Assembly: GCA_902769185.1 (NCBI GenBank) | Contig: CACXNV010000012.1 | Coordinates: forward strand, 1 to 51,217 | Direction: 5' to 3' | Length of the DNA: 51,217 nt | DNA from: an uncultured Erysipelotrichaceae bacterium | GTDB lineage: Bacteria; Bacillota_I; Bacilli_A; RFN20; CAG-826 | Shown: positions 34,297 to 43,046 of the stretch, one piece after another | How positions within the stretch are numbered: the stretch's first letter is position 1 | Layout: the number at the start of each line of letters is the position of its first letter | Program-made: the position numbers and the translations under genes | Notes under the pieces: generated by a model | Database searches by the model: none | What the model saw: the letters and a program-made list of their open reading frames with translations, nothing else | What the model was told of the DNA's origin: nothing

Positions 34297-36939
34297 ATGA
34301 ATAAAGTTTTTACAAGGATTGCTGGGTTAAGCGTTGGTCTAGCTTTAGCAATCGGAGTAGGAATCGCTGTTGGACAAAAGTCTGCTGCTAGAGTTGACGC
34401 TGCTACTATTACAACTCTATCTTGGTCAAGAAGCAATAACGCTGATGTTTATACTTCTGGTATGACATTTAATTATGCCTCAAATATGGGAGCTAGTGCG
34501 GCTTATAGACAAGACGGAAGTGCTAATCCGGCTTATTTACAACTTAAATCTAGTTCTGCATTATCTCTTCCAAGTGATGCGCAATCTATAACATTTAAAG
34601 CAACTGTTGGCGGTGGATCAACTAGGGCCGATCTTGGTGATGCTCCTGTAATGGTTTGCCTAATTGATTCAAGTGGAAATGCTATTACCGAATCAGTAGA
34701 GACTGTTACCAGTGCGATTACTGTTGCAGCTGGTAGTGAATTTACAGTTGATTATTCCTCTTTTAAAGGGTCTTCTTCTGTTTACGGTGTAAAAATTTAT
34801 CACACTAAAATTACTGGTTATAATGTCAGATATTACTCTTTCAGTTTAGAATATGTGACCGCATCAGCAACACCAACAATTGAATTAAATAAAAGTAGTC
34901 TTAATTTAGGAGTTGGAACTTCCGACACAATAGAAGTATCTTTTGCAGATTTAACAGAAGATATTACAGTAACACAGACTCCTTCTAATGGAGGATCTGT
35001 CTCTTGCTTAGCAACTATCTCTAAAGATGAAGCATCACCTTATTCATTTGCGGTAGAAGGAATTTCTGCTGGAGAGGTTGAATTATCATTCGCATCCTCT
35101 GGAGCAACAGCACAAACTACTACTGTGACAATTGTGAATACAGTTGAACATAAACTTGTCGAATCTTTAATGAATCTTACTCCTGGAAGTAAATTTATTA
35201 TTGTTGGTGTTGAAAATACTAACTCAGCAGTTCTATCAACCACTTTAACCGGTGGAGGCTCTGGACACTATAACGGTGGTCTTGTTAGCCTATCTAATGG
35301 AAGCGCAAGAACCATTTATGCTAATGAGTTTACTTTAGAAATGGCCGAAGCGGATGGGTTCCTTATTAAAGATTCGTCTAACAAATATGTTGGTCTTTCT
35401 GCAATTGATGGAACGGGAAAATTTACAATCAATGCAGATTATTCAAAAATTAATTATCCATATTGGGATTGTGAAATTGATGAAACTTCACATGTTGCTA
35501 GATTAACTAATGAAACTTCAGACGAAGGAGCCAACAAATTGGTTAATTATGTATCACAATATAATAGATTCTCTAACTATAATGTTTCTCAAACTGCTAC
35601 AACTTATATTTATTCATCTTTCTTAGCGCCATTCTTATATATTCAAGAAGCCGCTGTTGAAATTCCTACTGGAGCCGACTATAAAACAAATGTCAATGCA
35701 GTTAACTTTGGAAGCGAAGAAATTAGCTTTACAGTTACAAGCGGCGATTCTAATGTTGCCACTGGGTCAGTAAGTGAAGGAAAATTAACAATTTCTCCTG
35801 TTGCTGCTGGAACAACAACATTAACTGTTACAGCCTCTTCAACAAGCTTTGAAGCATCTACTATTGTTTCAGTAAAAGTCAATAGTGCTTCTAGAGTGTT
35901 AGACCATATCACCTTATCAAATCCATCTGATTCCTTATATAAAGGACAAGAATTCTCATATAGTGGCACAATCACCGCGGTTTACGATAATTCTGATGAA
36001 GAAGTCCTTGAGCATTCTGCTGTGACATTTACTGGTTATGATTTGACCACAACTGGTAATCAAACTGTTACTGTCAGTTATACTGATAAAGAAGTCACAA
36101 AGACTGCTACATATGATTTAACCGTTTCTCAATGGACTGGCGAATTAACTATTGGTAATTACTATGTTTTAACTTCTGAATATTCTGAAAGTGAAGTCAA
36201 TTATAAATATGCATTTGCTGGAATTAAATCTAATGTTGGTGCTGTTGCAGCATATGATGAAACATTAAGATCTGAAAATGCCTTATTAGTTGAAGAAGGT
36301 GCGACATATAATTCTTATGCATTTAAATTAAGCAATGGCAAATATTTATCTGCCGCTAATAGTAATAACTTATATGGCAATTCTGAAGAAGTAAATGAAG
36401 CTTCATCTTGGACTGTTTCAGTAGAAGCAGGTGATTATAGCATTTACAATGTTTCTTTCCCAACTAGACGTATTAGATGTAATCATAATAATGGTAACCC
36501 AAGATTTGCAGCATATACTTCTGCTCAAAAAGCAGTTGCTTTAGTAGAGGTTTCAGTCGCTGATATTGCTAGCCATTTCACAACAAACTTTATGCATCCT
36601 GAAATCAGTGTTGATGATAAAGGAACAGGTGAATGTTTAGGTGAAACTGGATATTATGCCTTAGCTAAAGCCGCATTTAATGTTATGCCAGAGGAATCTA
36701 GAGAATTCTTCGTGACTAGCACAATGTATTCTAACTACAAAGCAAGATTAGCTGCATGGGCTGCTGCTAACGGTGATGAATTTAGTGAAGCTAACTTATT
36801 AGTTGCTAACCCAGCTAGTAGAGTTGCATTTGACACGGTTAGTGATAACAACACAATGATTATCGTGATTTCTATCGCTGCTACAAGTGCATTAGCCTTC
36901 ACAATGTTATTAGTCTTCAAAAAGAAGAAACAAAAATAA
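34297..36939 (+). CDS. Surface-anchored protein with Ig-like and beta-trefoil-like domains
   Basis: The protein has 880 residues. The signal peptide (MNKVFTRIAGLSVGLALAIG) is near-identical in pattern to the gene at 29542. An N-terminal beta domain (about 30-185) and a Big_2-like segment follow. Two regions with lectin-like KYVGLSA/KYLSAAN motifs come next (about 285-445 and 610-740; beta-trefoil-like, moderate guess). Between them lie two Ig-like segments (VAAGTTTLTVTASST; DHITLSNPSDSLYKGQEF). The C-terminus has a helical module with a cysteine (CLGETGYYALAKAAF) and then a membrane helix with the tail KKKKQK, almost the same as at 29542. Binding of host or plant glycans is plausible but unproven. 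AGAAAGG precedes the ATG. Confidence 0.7.
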   Translation: MNKVFTRIAGLSVGLALAIGVGIAVGQKSAARVDAATITTLSWSRSNNADVYTSGMTFNYASNMGASAAYRQDGSANPAYLQLKSSSALSLPSDAQSITFKATVGGGSTRADLGDAPVMVCLIDSSGNAITESVETVTSAITVAAGSEFTVDYSSFKGSSSVYGVKIYHTKITGYNVRYYSFSLEYVTASATPTIELNKSSLNLGVGTSDTIEVSFADLTEDITVTQTPSNGGSVSCLATISKDEASPYSFAVEGISAGEVELSFASSGATAQTTTVTIVNTVEHKLVESLMNLTPGSKFIIVGVENTNSAVLSTTLTGGGSGHYNGGLVSLSNGSARTIYANEFTLEMAEADGFLIKDSSNKYVGLSAIDGTGKFTINADYSKINYPYWDCEIDETSHVARLTNETSDEGANKLVNYVSQYNRFSNYNVSQTATTYIYSSFLAPFLYIQEAAVEIPTGADYKTNVNAVNFGSEEISFTVTSGDSNVATGSVSEGKLTISPVAAGTTTLTVTASSTSFEASTIVSVKVNSASRVLDHITLSNPSDSLYKGQEFSYSGTITAVYDNSDEEVLEHSAVTFTGYDLTTTGNQTVTVSYTDKEVTKTATYDLTVSQWTGELTIGNYYVLTSEYSESEVNYKYAFAGIKSNVGAVAAYDETLRSENALLVEEGATYNSYAFKLSNGKYLSAANSNNLYGNSEEVNEASSWTVSVEAGDYSIYNVSFPTRRIRCNHNNGNPRFAAYTSAQKAVALVEVSVADIASHFTTNFMHPEISVDDKGTGECLGETGYYALAKAAFNVMPEESREFFVTSTMYSNYKARLAAWAAANGDEFSEANLLVANPASRVAFDTVSDNNTMIIVISIAATSALAFTMLLVFKKKKQK

Positions 36940-36969
36940 TTTGATTAGTTAGAAACTAATATCATACAG

Positions 36970-37003
36970 GCAGAAGTGGTGAAAACCGCTTCTGTTTTGT
37001 TTT
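36970..37003 (+). terminator. Rho-independent terminator after the second anchored surface protein
   Basis: CAGAAGTGGT pairs with ACCGCTTCTG (one G-U pair) around GAAA, followed by TTTTGTTTT. Confidence 0.88.
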
Positions 37004-37021
37004 GGCGATTAAATTTATTCA

Positions 37022-37035
37022 TGGAATCGTTTCCA
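37022..37035 (+). promoter_or_regulatory. LacI-type operator, upstream copy
   Basis: TGGAATCGTTTCCA is palindromic except at the two positions flanking the central CG. It lies 8 bases before the -35 box. It matches the second copy in 13 of 14 positions. Confidence 0.8.
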
Positions 37036-37043
37036 TAAAATTG

Positions 37044-37071
37044 TTGACAGCGGGTATTAATAAATTAAAAT
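37044..37071 (+). promoter_or_regulatory. Sigma-A promoter of the fructan operon
   Basis: TTGACA (37044-37049), 16 bases, TAAAAT (37066-37071). The promoter lies between two operators, one upstream and one over the expected start of transcription. Confidence 0.8.
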
Positions 37072-37076
37072 ATATG

Positions 37077-37090
37077 TGGAAACGTTTCCA
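37077..37090 (+). promoter_or_regulatory. LacI-type operator, downstream copy
   Basis: TGGAAACGTTTCCA is a perfect 14-bp palindrome with the central CG typical of LacI-family sites. It covers the predicted transcription start. Its centre lies 55 bases from the upstream copy. The probable repressor is encoded at 42062 in the same operon; a global CcpA-like protein could also read it. Confidence 0.85.
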
Positions 37091-37117
37091 TAGCACAAAC
37101 AAATAAAGGAGTCTTTT

Positions 37118-38470
37118 ATGGCGTCAATTTTACTTAAGCATATTTACAAAGAGTATACACACAGTAAGAAAGAGGCAAAGAAAATTAATGAAGGTGACTT
37201 ATCTCCTTTTGCTGTGCGTGATTTTAATTTAGAAATAAAAGATGGAGAGTTTGTTGTTTTAGTTGGTCCTTCTGGATGTGGTAAATCTACTACTTTAAGA
37301 ATGATTGCAGGATTAGAAGATATCACTGGTGGTGAACTTTATATTGGTGATGTTTATTCAAATAACGTTGATGCTTCTAAAAGAAATATTGCGATGGTTT
37401 TCCAAAACTACGCTTTATATCCACATATGAATTCTTATCAAAACATGTCCTATGGTTTGAAGTTAAGAAAAATTCCTAAAGTAGCGTTAGATAAAGAACA
37501 CCATGTTATTTATACAGTTGATAAAGATCGAATCAAATTACTAAAGAAACAAATTAAAGAAGCTAAAACTCCTGAAGAAGTTGAACCACTAGTTAAAGAA
37601 TTAGAAAAAGTGGAAAACGATAAGTGTGTACCAAAAATGAAAATGGTGCATTACTCTAAAGAAGAAATTGATGAAAGAGTACAAAAGGCTGCTGAAATAT
37701 TAGATATTAAGCACTTATTAGATAGAAAACCATCAGATATGTCTGGTGGACAAAGACAACGTGTCGCTTTAGGTAGAGCGTTAGTAAGAGATCCAAAAGT
37801 CTTCTTACTTGATGAACCTTTAAGTAACCTTGACGCCAAATTAAGAGCGTCAATGCGTAGTGAAATTGTGAAACTACATAAACGTGTAAAAACAACGTTT
37901 GTTTATGTTACCCATGACCAAGTTGAAGCGATGACGATGGGTGATCGAATCGTGGTTATGAAAGACGGAATTATCCAACAAGTTGGTTCTCCTAGTGAGA
38001 TCTATGATAATCCAATGAATACCTTTGTCGCGGGCTTTATTGGCACCCCACAAATGAACTTCTTTGATGTGAAATTAATTGCTAAAGCTAAAGAAGTAGT
38101 GATTACTTTACCAAATAATAAAGAAGTTTCTATTTCTTTAAAGGATTTAAGAGATATCCAAGATGAATATATTTCTGGCGAAGAAAAAGAATTAACTCTT
38201 GGAGTTAGAGGTGAACACTTAATTTTAGGGGATAAAGGAATTGACGCCACTGTCAGTTTTGTAGAGATTTTAGGAAATACGACAAACATCTTATGTAAAT
38301 TAGATGGTTCTGATGTTGAATTTAACATTACTGTTCAAGAAAGAAGTGAACTAGTAAGTGGAGATAAAGTAAAAGTCTCTTTCTTAGGTAAAAACGTCCA
38401 CCTATTTGATAAAGAAACCGGAAAGACAATTTATAAATACGGTTTAGAGGAAGCTAAAGATGAAAAATAA
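37118..38470 (+). CDS. Sugar ABC transporter ATPase (MsmK/UgpC type)
   Basis: The protein has 450 residues, longer than the usual 360-380. Walker A is GPSGCGKST (50-58), the Q-loop is VFQNYALYPHM, the ABC signature is MSGGQRQRVALGRAL (208 on), Walker B is VFLLDEPLSNLDA, and the switch histidine sits in VYVTHDQVEAM. A C-terminal TOBE-like domain (about 290-440) includes LGVRGEHLILGD. The extra length is a Lys/Glu-rich insertion at about residues 120-180, between LKLRKIPK and EEIDERV, in the helical subdomain. It powers import through the two permeases encoded at 44349 and 45335. AAAGGAG precedes the ATG, and it is the first gene after the operator-flanked promoter. The GH32 gene overlaps its end by 11 bases. 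Confidence 0.92.
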   Translation: MASILLKHIYKEYTHSKKEAKKINEGDLSPFAVRDFNLEIKDGEFVVLVGPSGCGKSTTLRMIAGLEDITGGELYIGDVYSNNVDASKRNIAMVFQNYALYPHMNSYQNMSYGLKLRKIPKVALDKEHHVIYTVDKDRIKLLKKQIKEAKTPEEVEPLVKELEKVENDKCVPKMKMVHYSKEEIDERVQKAAEILDIKHLLDRKPSDMSGGQRQRVALGRALVRDPKVFLLDEPLSNLDAKLRASMRSEIVKLHKRVKTTFVYVTHDQVEAMTMGDRIVVMKDGIIQQVGSPSEIYDNPMNTFVAGFIGTPQMNFFDVKLIAKAKEVVITLPNNKEVSISLKDLRDIQDEYISGEEKELTLGVRGEHLILGDKGIDATVSFVEILGNTTNILCKLDGSDVEFNITVQERSELVSGDKVKVSFLGKNVHLFDKETGKTIYKYGLEEAKDEK

Positions 38471-41400
38471 GTTATTACCTATATTATTTAGTTCATTTTT
38501 AATTCTAGGGGCCACTATATCTTTTAGTGAGAATAAAAAAGCTACCGTATTACAAGCTTATAATGATTTAAGTGTCTCTAATACTGGAGACGGCTTTGTT
38601 TTATTGGATAAAGAATTTTCCGCTACTGAAAGCTTTGTTTATACTGGTGAACTTTATTATCATGATGACACTCAAGCAGGCGGCTTAGTTTTTGGTGGAG
38701 TAGAAAATGAACATTATTATGTTCTTACTTTAGATAGATATGAAAACCATATTAAATTACTCGATTTTAGATTAAGTGAATCTCGAGTGGATGAATTATA
38801 TGCTTGTGACTTTATTGGTAATAATTACCGCACTGAAGAAGGATGGAATGTTACTCAAGAAGAATGGGATCATATAAATCCTCAAGTAAGAACTATTCCT
38901 AATGTGAATATGAAAGTTGTGGTTTCTATAGAAGAGGGACATGCTTATACAGAAATTTATGTTGAAGGTATAAGAAGATTTAGAGACACTACAATTGATT
39001 TAAATAAAGACGGCAACTATGTTGCTGGTAAAGTGGGCTTAAATGTCTTTAATGGCTCAGTGACTTTAAAAGATATTCAAGCTGGTAAAAGTGATTATTC
39101 TTATTTTACTGAAGCATATCGAAATCAATATCATTTCCAACCATTTGCGAAATGGACTAATGACCCAAATGCTTTAGTCTATTATAACGGCTGGTATCAT
39201 ATCTTTTATCAAACTAACCCATTTGGCTTACTTTGGAGTGATATGTATTGGGGACACGCTAGAAGTAGAGACTTAATTCATTTTGAATATATGCCTATTT
39301 GTTTATTCCCATCGAATAATGATGATGGCTCAGTCTCTTATATGTGGTCAGGATGCGCGGTTGCCTATTATAAAGGGATGAGTGCAGAAGTTGACTCTCG
39401 TAACTGGTTCCCTAAAGGAAATGGCAACGGTCTATTTGCAATTTATACTGAAGATAGATGTGGAGGCTATGAAGAAGCACAAAACCAAATGATCATCACA
39501 AGTGATGATGAAGGCTTAACCTGGATTAAAAGAGATACAATTTATCAAAGAGAAAGAACTCCATATTATGATCATAAAATTGACTGGAGAGATCCAAAAA
39601 TCTTCCCAGCCGCAAAAGATGAAAGTGGAAAAGTTACTACTTGGGGTATGTCTTTAAGTAGCTACGCCCTTAATAAAGGCTGGTTAATGCAATCAACAGA
39701 CTTAATTAATTGGCATTATACTCAACAATTCTATTTACCAACTCCTGAATGTATTGGCATTGGTCAGTTAGAAGATGAAGAAGGAGTTACTCATACTTAC
39801 TTAACTAATAAATCTAGAACATATTTATTTGGTTCAATTGGTTTTTATAATAACGAACTCCGCTTTGTGGATGAAGAAGGAGTGAATATTTCTACTTATT
39901 CTTTAGAAGAAATGAAGGCTATATTAAAGCCATTAGATTTTGGTCCAGATTCTTATGCTTCTCAATCTTTCTATATTAGTGATCCTACTAGTGAATATTA
40001 TGGTAAAGACATTGTAATCAACTGGTTCTCTGGAGATTTAAATGCCGATTATTGTACAGGTCCTGGAGAATACGCTAACTTAAGAGGTAGATGGAATGGA
40101 GGATTTACCACCCCTGTAGAATACGGCATCTATACTGATTCTAAAGGAGAAATGAGATTATCTCAAAAACCTATCACTGTTAATAATGAACATTTGGATA
40201 GAGATGAAACCAAAAAGATTGAATTCAAAGATTATCCAATCGATTATCAAACTGGTAACTTATTAAAAGATGTGCATTCACATACTTTTGAACTTGAAGC
40301 TTCTATTACTGTTAAAGAAAACGCTCCAATCATTTTTAAAGTTGATGTTGGAGAAGATGAATATATGCAGTTTGGTTGGAACGCTACTGATGGATATTAT
40401 GTCGATCGAACCTATCTAGATGATAAAGGTATTAACACTAATATCGATTGGCACACCAAATATGCTTCTCATATCTTAGGCGATAGCGATACCAAAACAT
40501 TTTATGTTTTAAATGATAATGGTGGACTAGAAGTTTTCTGCGAAGATTATTCTATTCCTTTCTATTTTGTCACTACCGCTGATATTAGCTCTAATGGAGC
40601 GTCTTTATTTGTAGACGGACCAGTGGATAATAAAGACACTGAAGATGTACTTGAATGCTCTATTGTTAACTATTTAAGAGTCAATGAAATTAAATCTGCT
40701 TATCAAAAAGAAAAAGCACCTGGAGAAGGAGCGTTATATGTTTCTTCTAATAATGTTTTTTTAGATACAAAATTATCAACTTCTAAATTTGTTTCATGCT
40801 GGTATACAGGTGAATCTAAGGTTGATATTAAAGAAATTAGTAATACTGGTGCAGTTGACGCGGTTGTTAGTGATAACGGCATATCCTTAAAGGCTATTAA
40901 AGAAGGTACTGCCTCTTATAAAGTGAGTGCGGATGAACAAGAGCAAATTATTGAAGTTAAAGTCAATAATGCTTCTTTTGAAAGTGACTTTACATTTAAT
41001 AAAGACAATATTATTTCTGGTAGTTGGTCAATGACTAATAACGCTTTAATCGGTGAAAAACCATCAGGAAACGGCTTTATTTTAGCTGAAGAAAGCGCGA
41101 GTAATTTCTCGTATACAGGTACATTTGATATTAATTATGGTACTGCGGGCGCGTTAGTCTTTAGAGCCCAAAAAGATATGTCTTCATATTTAGTTTGTAA
41201 TTATGACTCTAATGAAAAAGTGGTGAAACTTTGGTCAGCTCATGGAGAACTAACTAGAAGTAATCCGGTTGATGTTATCTCTACTAATGTTTCTTTATCT
41301 ATTAAAGCTGTTGGCTCTGATTTAACTATTTCTATTAATGGTAATGAAGTTATTCACTATACCTTATTAGATAACGAACCTTTAGCGGGTTATTTTGGAG

Positions 41401-42062
41401 TGAATGTTTTCTCTTCTAAAGTGACATTTAAAAACTTATCTTTAATCGAAGATGAACAAACTTATGACTATACGGATGGAGAATTAGAAATTGATTTAGG
41501 TGTTTCTCAATTTGTTAGTGAAGTTTATAACGTTACAAAAGATAACACTAAACTTCAACCTGGTTATTACCGACAATCTAGTGACAAATTATATATCTCT
41601 AAAGAATATTTTGGCCTATTAGATAATGGCACTTATATCTTTAAAGTAGTAGGTTCTATGTCCATAATCACTGTTACTGTAAACGTCAATAAAGCCGGAC
41701 AAGAATTAGTGATTCATGATGTCACTATTGAAAAAGGTTTAGACGTTAATGTTTATGTTGGTAGTTATAATGTGAGTTCTATTTCTGTTAACGGAAATCC
41801 ATTAGACCACTCTAAATATCATATTCAAAACTATGTTTTAACTATCGACTCTTCGGTATTTAACGAAGGACAAAACGAAGTTAAGATTAATAACTTATTA
41901 TCTTTTAAAGTTACTGTTAAAAATAGTAGCGAAATAGTTCCGGTATCCACTAGTGGATGTGGAGGAAATATTGCTTCTACTAGTATCTTATTATCGTCAC
42001 TAAGCTTATTTACAGCATTATTAGTTATTATTTCTATCAAAAGAAGAAAGGAAGACAAATAA
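38460..42062 (+). CDS. Large surface-anchored GH32 fructan hydrolase
   Basis: The protein has 1200 residues. A signal peptide (about 1-25) is followed by a jelly-roll domain (about 38-210) of the LamG/DUF1080 kind, then the GH32 five-blade catalytic domain. The nucleophile is in KWTNDPNALVYY (D235), the RDP motif is DWRDPKIFPA (D378) and the acid/base glutamate is in PTPECIGIG (E430). A GH32 beta-sandwich, Ig-like segments and a second jelly-roll (about 835-1000) follow. The end is STSGCGG followed by a membrane helix and the tail KRRKEDK. It should cut levan- or inulin-type fructans or sucrose-like ends at the cell surface. Specificity cannot be read from the sequence. Its stop shares one base with the next gene's start (TAATG). 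Confidence 0.9.
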   Translation: MKNKLLPILFSSFLILGATISFSENKKATVLQAYNDLSVSNTGDGFVLLDKEFSATESFVYTGELYYHDDTQAGGLVFGGVENEHYYVLTLDRYENHIKLLDFRLSESRVDELYACDFIGNNYRTEEGWNVTQEEWDHINPQVRTIPNVNMKVVVSIEEGHAYTEIYVEGIRRFRDTTIDLNKDGNYVAGKVGLNVFNGSVTLKDIQAGKSDYSYFTEAYRNQYHFQPFAKWTNDPNALVYYNGWYHIFYQTNPFGLLWSDMYWGHARSRDLIHFEYMPICLFPSNNDDGSVSYMWSGCAVAYYKGMSAEVDSRNWFPKGNGNGLFAIYTEDRCGGYEEAQNQMIITSDDEGLTWIKRDTIYQRERTPYYDHKIDWRDPKIFPAAKDESGKVTTWGMSLSSYALNKGWLMQSTDLINWHYTQQFYLPTPECIGIGQLEDEEGVTHTYLTNKSRTYLFGSIGFYNNELRFVDEEGVNISTYSLEEMKAILKPLDFGPDSYASQSFYISDPTSEYYGKDIVINWFSGDLNADYCTGPGEYANLRGRWNGGFTTPVEYGIYTDSKGEMRLSQKPITVNNEHLDRDETKKIEFKDYPIDYQTGNLLKDVHSHTFELEASITVKENAPIIFKVDVGEDEYMQFGWNATDGYYVDRTYLDDKGINTNIDWHTKYASHILGDSDTKTFYVLNDNGGLEVFCEDYSIPFYFVTTADISSNGASLFVDGPVDNKDTEDVLECSIVNYLRVNEIKSAYQKEKAPGEGALYVSSNNVFLDTKLSTSKFVSCWYTGESKVDIKEISNTGAVDAVVSDNGISLKAIKEGTASYKVSADEQEQIIEVKVNNASFESDFTFNKDNIISGSWSMTNNALIGEKPSGNGFILAEESASNFSYTGTFDINYGTAGALVFRAQKDMSSYLVCNYDSNEKVVKLWSAHGELTRSNPVDVISTNVSLSIKAVGSDLTISINGNEVIHYTLLDNEPLAGYFGVNVFSSKVTFKNLSLIEDEQTYDYTDGELEIDLGVSQFVSEVYNVTKDNTKLQPGYYRQSSDKLYISKEYFGLLDNGTYIFKVVGSMSIITVTVNVNKAGQELVIHDVTIEKGLDVNVYVGSYNVSSISVNGNPLDHSKYHIQNYVLTIDSSVFNEGQNEVKINNLLSFKVTVKNSSEIVPVSTSGCGGNIASTSILLSSLSLFTALLVIISIKRRKEDK

Positions 42063-43030
42063 TGGGGGCGACAATAAAAGAAGTAGCCGCTAAATCGGGA
42101 GTGGGAATAGGAACTGTTTCTAGAGTTCTTAACAACTCTCCTCAGATTTCTGAAGCGACTAGAAAAAAAGTATTAAAAGCGATTAAAGAACTTGATTATG
42201 TTCCTAATGTTGCAGGAAAAAGACTCTCACAAAAGAAAAGCTATGTGATTGCGGTCTTAGTGCCAGTTATTGATCATCCTTTCTTTGCTAGACTTGTCTC
42301 TAACTTAGAAATTGAGGCTGATAAAAAAGGATATTCATTATTACTCGCTACTAGCCAGCATCGTATAGAAAAAGAACATGAAATCTTAAGAAGACTTCAA
42401 CAAGGTGAAGCTGATGGAGCCTTATTCGTCACTCACTATGAACATCCTGAAGAAGAATTTAAAGGTTTAGCAATTGTGTCAATTGACCGTCACTTAGGAA
42501 AAGATATTCCAGTAGTTACTACTGATAACTATGAATCAACTAAAAAAGCGATAGAACATCTAATTGAAAAAGGATGTAAGAAAATTGTCTACTTAGGAAC
42601 TAAACCAAATCAAGTGAGTGAAGTTTCTCTTAGAGAAAAAGCCTACGAAGATGTTTGTAAGAAACATAACATGCCACTAATGATTGTGAATCAAAATGTG
42701 GGGCACGGCGAAGAAAACAAATTAATAGATGAATTATTTAATTCTTATAAAGAGTTTGATGGAGTGTTTGTCTCAGGTTGTACACTAGCCACTCTCCTAT
42801 ATAACAGAATGAAATTAATGGGAATTAAAACTCCAGAAGACATTCAAATGGTGTCATATGATGGAGAATTCTCATTAGATGATATACATCATATTTCTAC
42901 TCTAGAACAGCCACTAGACTTAATGGCAAAAAAATGTGTCGAATTATTAATCGATAAAATTAACGGCAAAGAAGTTGAATCGTTATCGAAATTCAACTGC
43001 CGATTCATAAAAGGTGAAACAACTAAATAA
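42062..43030 (+). CDS. LacI-family transcriptional repressor of the fructan operon
   Basis: The protein has 322 residues. An N-terminal helix-turn-helix (TIKEVAAKSGVGIGTVSRVLNN, split as TIKEVAAKSGVGI + GTVSRVLNN) and the hinge helix NVAGKRLSQKK precede a periplasmic-binding-protein-like sensor domain with VIDHPFFARLVSNLE, GADGALFVTH-type strands (here GEADGALFVTH) and VVTTDNYEST. LacI regulators with this hinge bind palindromes with a central CG, such as the two sites flanking the promoter at 37044. Because it lies inside the operon it would repress its own synthesis until a fructan-derived sugar binds. Start overlaps the GH32 stop. Confidence 0.92.
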   Translation: MGATIKEVAAKSGVGIGTVSRVLNNSPQISEATRKKVLKAIKELDYVPNVAGKRLSQKKSYVIAVLVPVIDHPFFARLVSNLEIEADKKGYSLLLATSQHRIEKEHEILRRLQQGEADGALFVTHYEHPEEEFKGLAIVSIDRHLGKDIPVVTTDNYESTKKAIEHLIEKGCKKIVYLGTKPNQVSEVSLREKAYEDVCKKHNMPLMIVNQNVGHGEENKLIDELFNSYKEFDGVFVSGCTLATLLYNRMKLMGIKTPEDIQMVSYDGEFSLDDIHHISTLEQPLDLMAKKCVELLIDKINGKEVESLSKFNCRFIKGETTK

Positions 43031-43046
43031 TTGGAGGAAATTAGTT

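Noticed and set aside
31457-36939. Toxin/immunity pair made of the barnase-type protein and the following gene
   Set aside because: The following gene encodes a large anchored surface protein with a signal peptide, not a small cytosolic barstar-like inhibitor.
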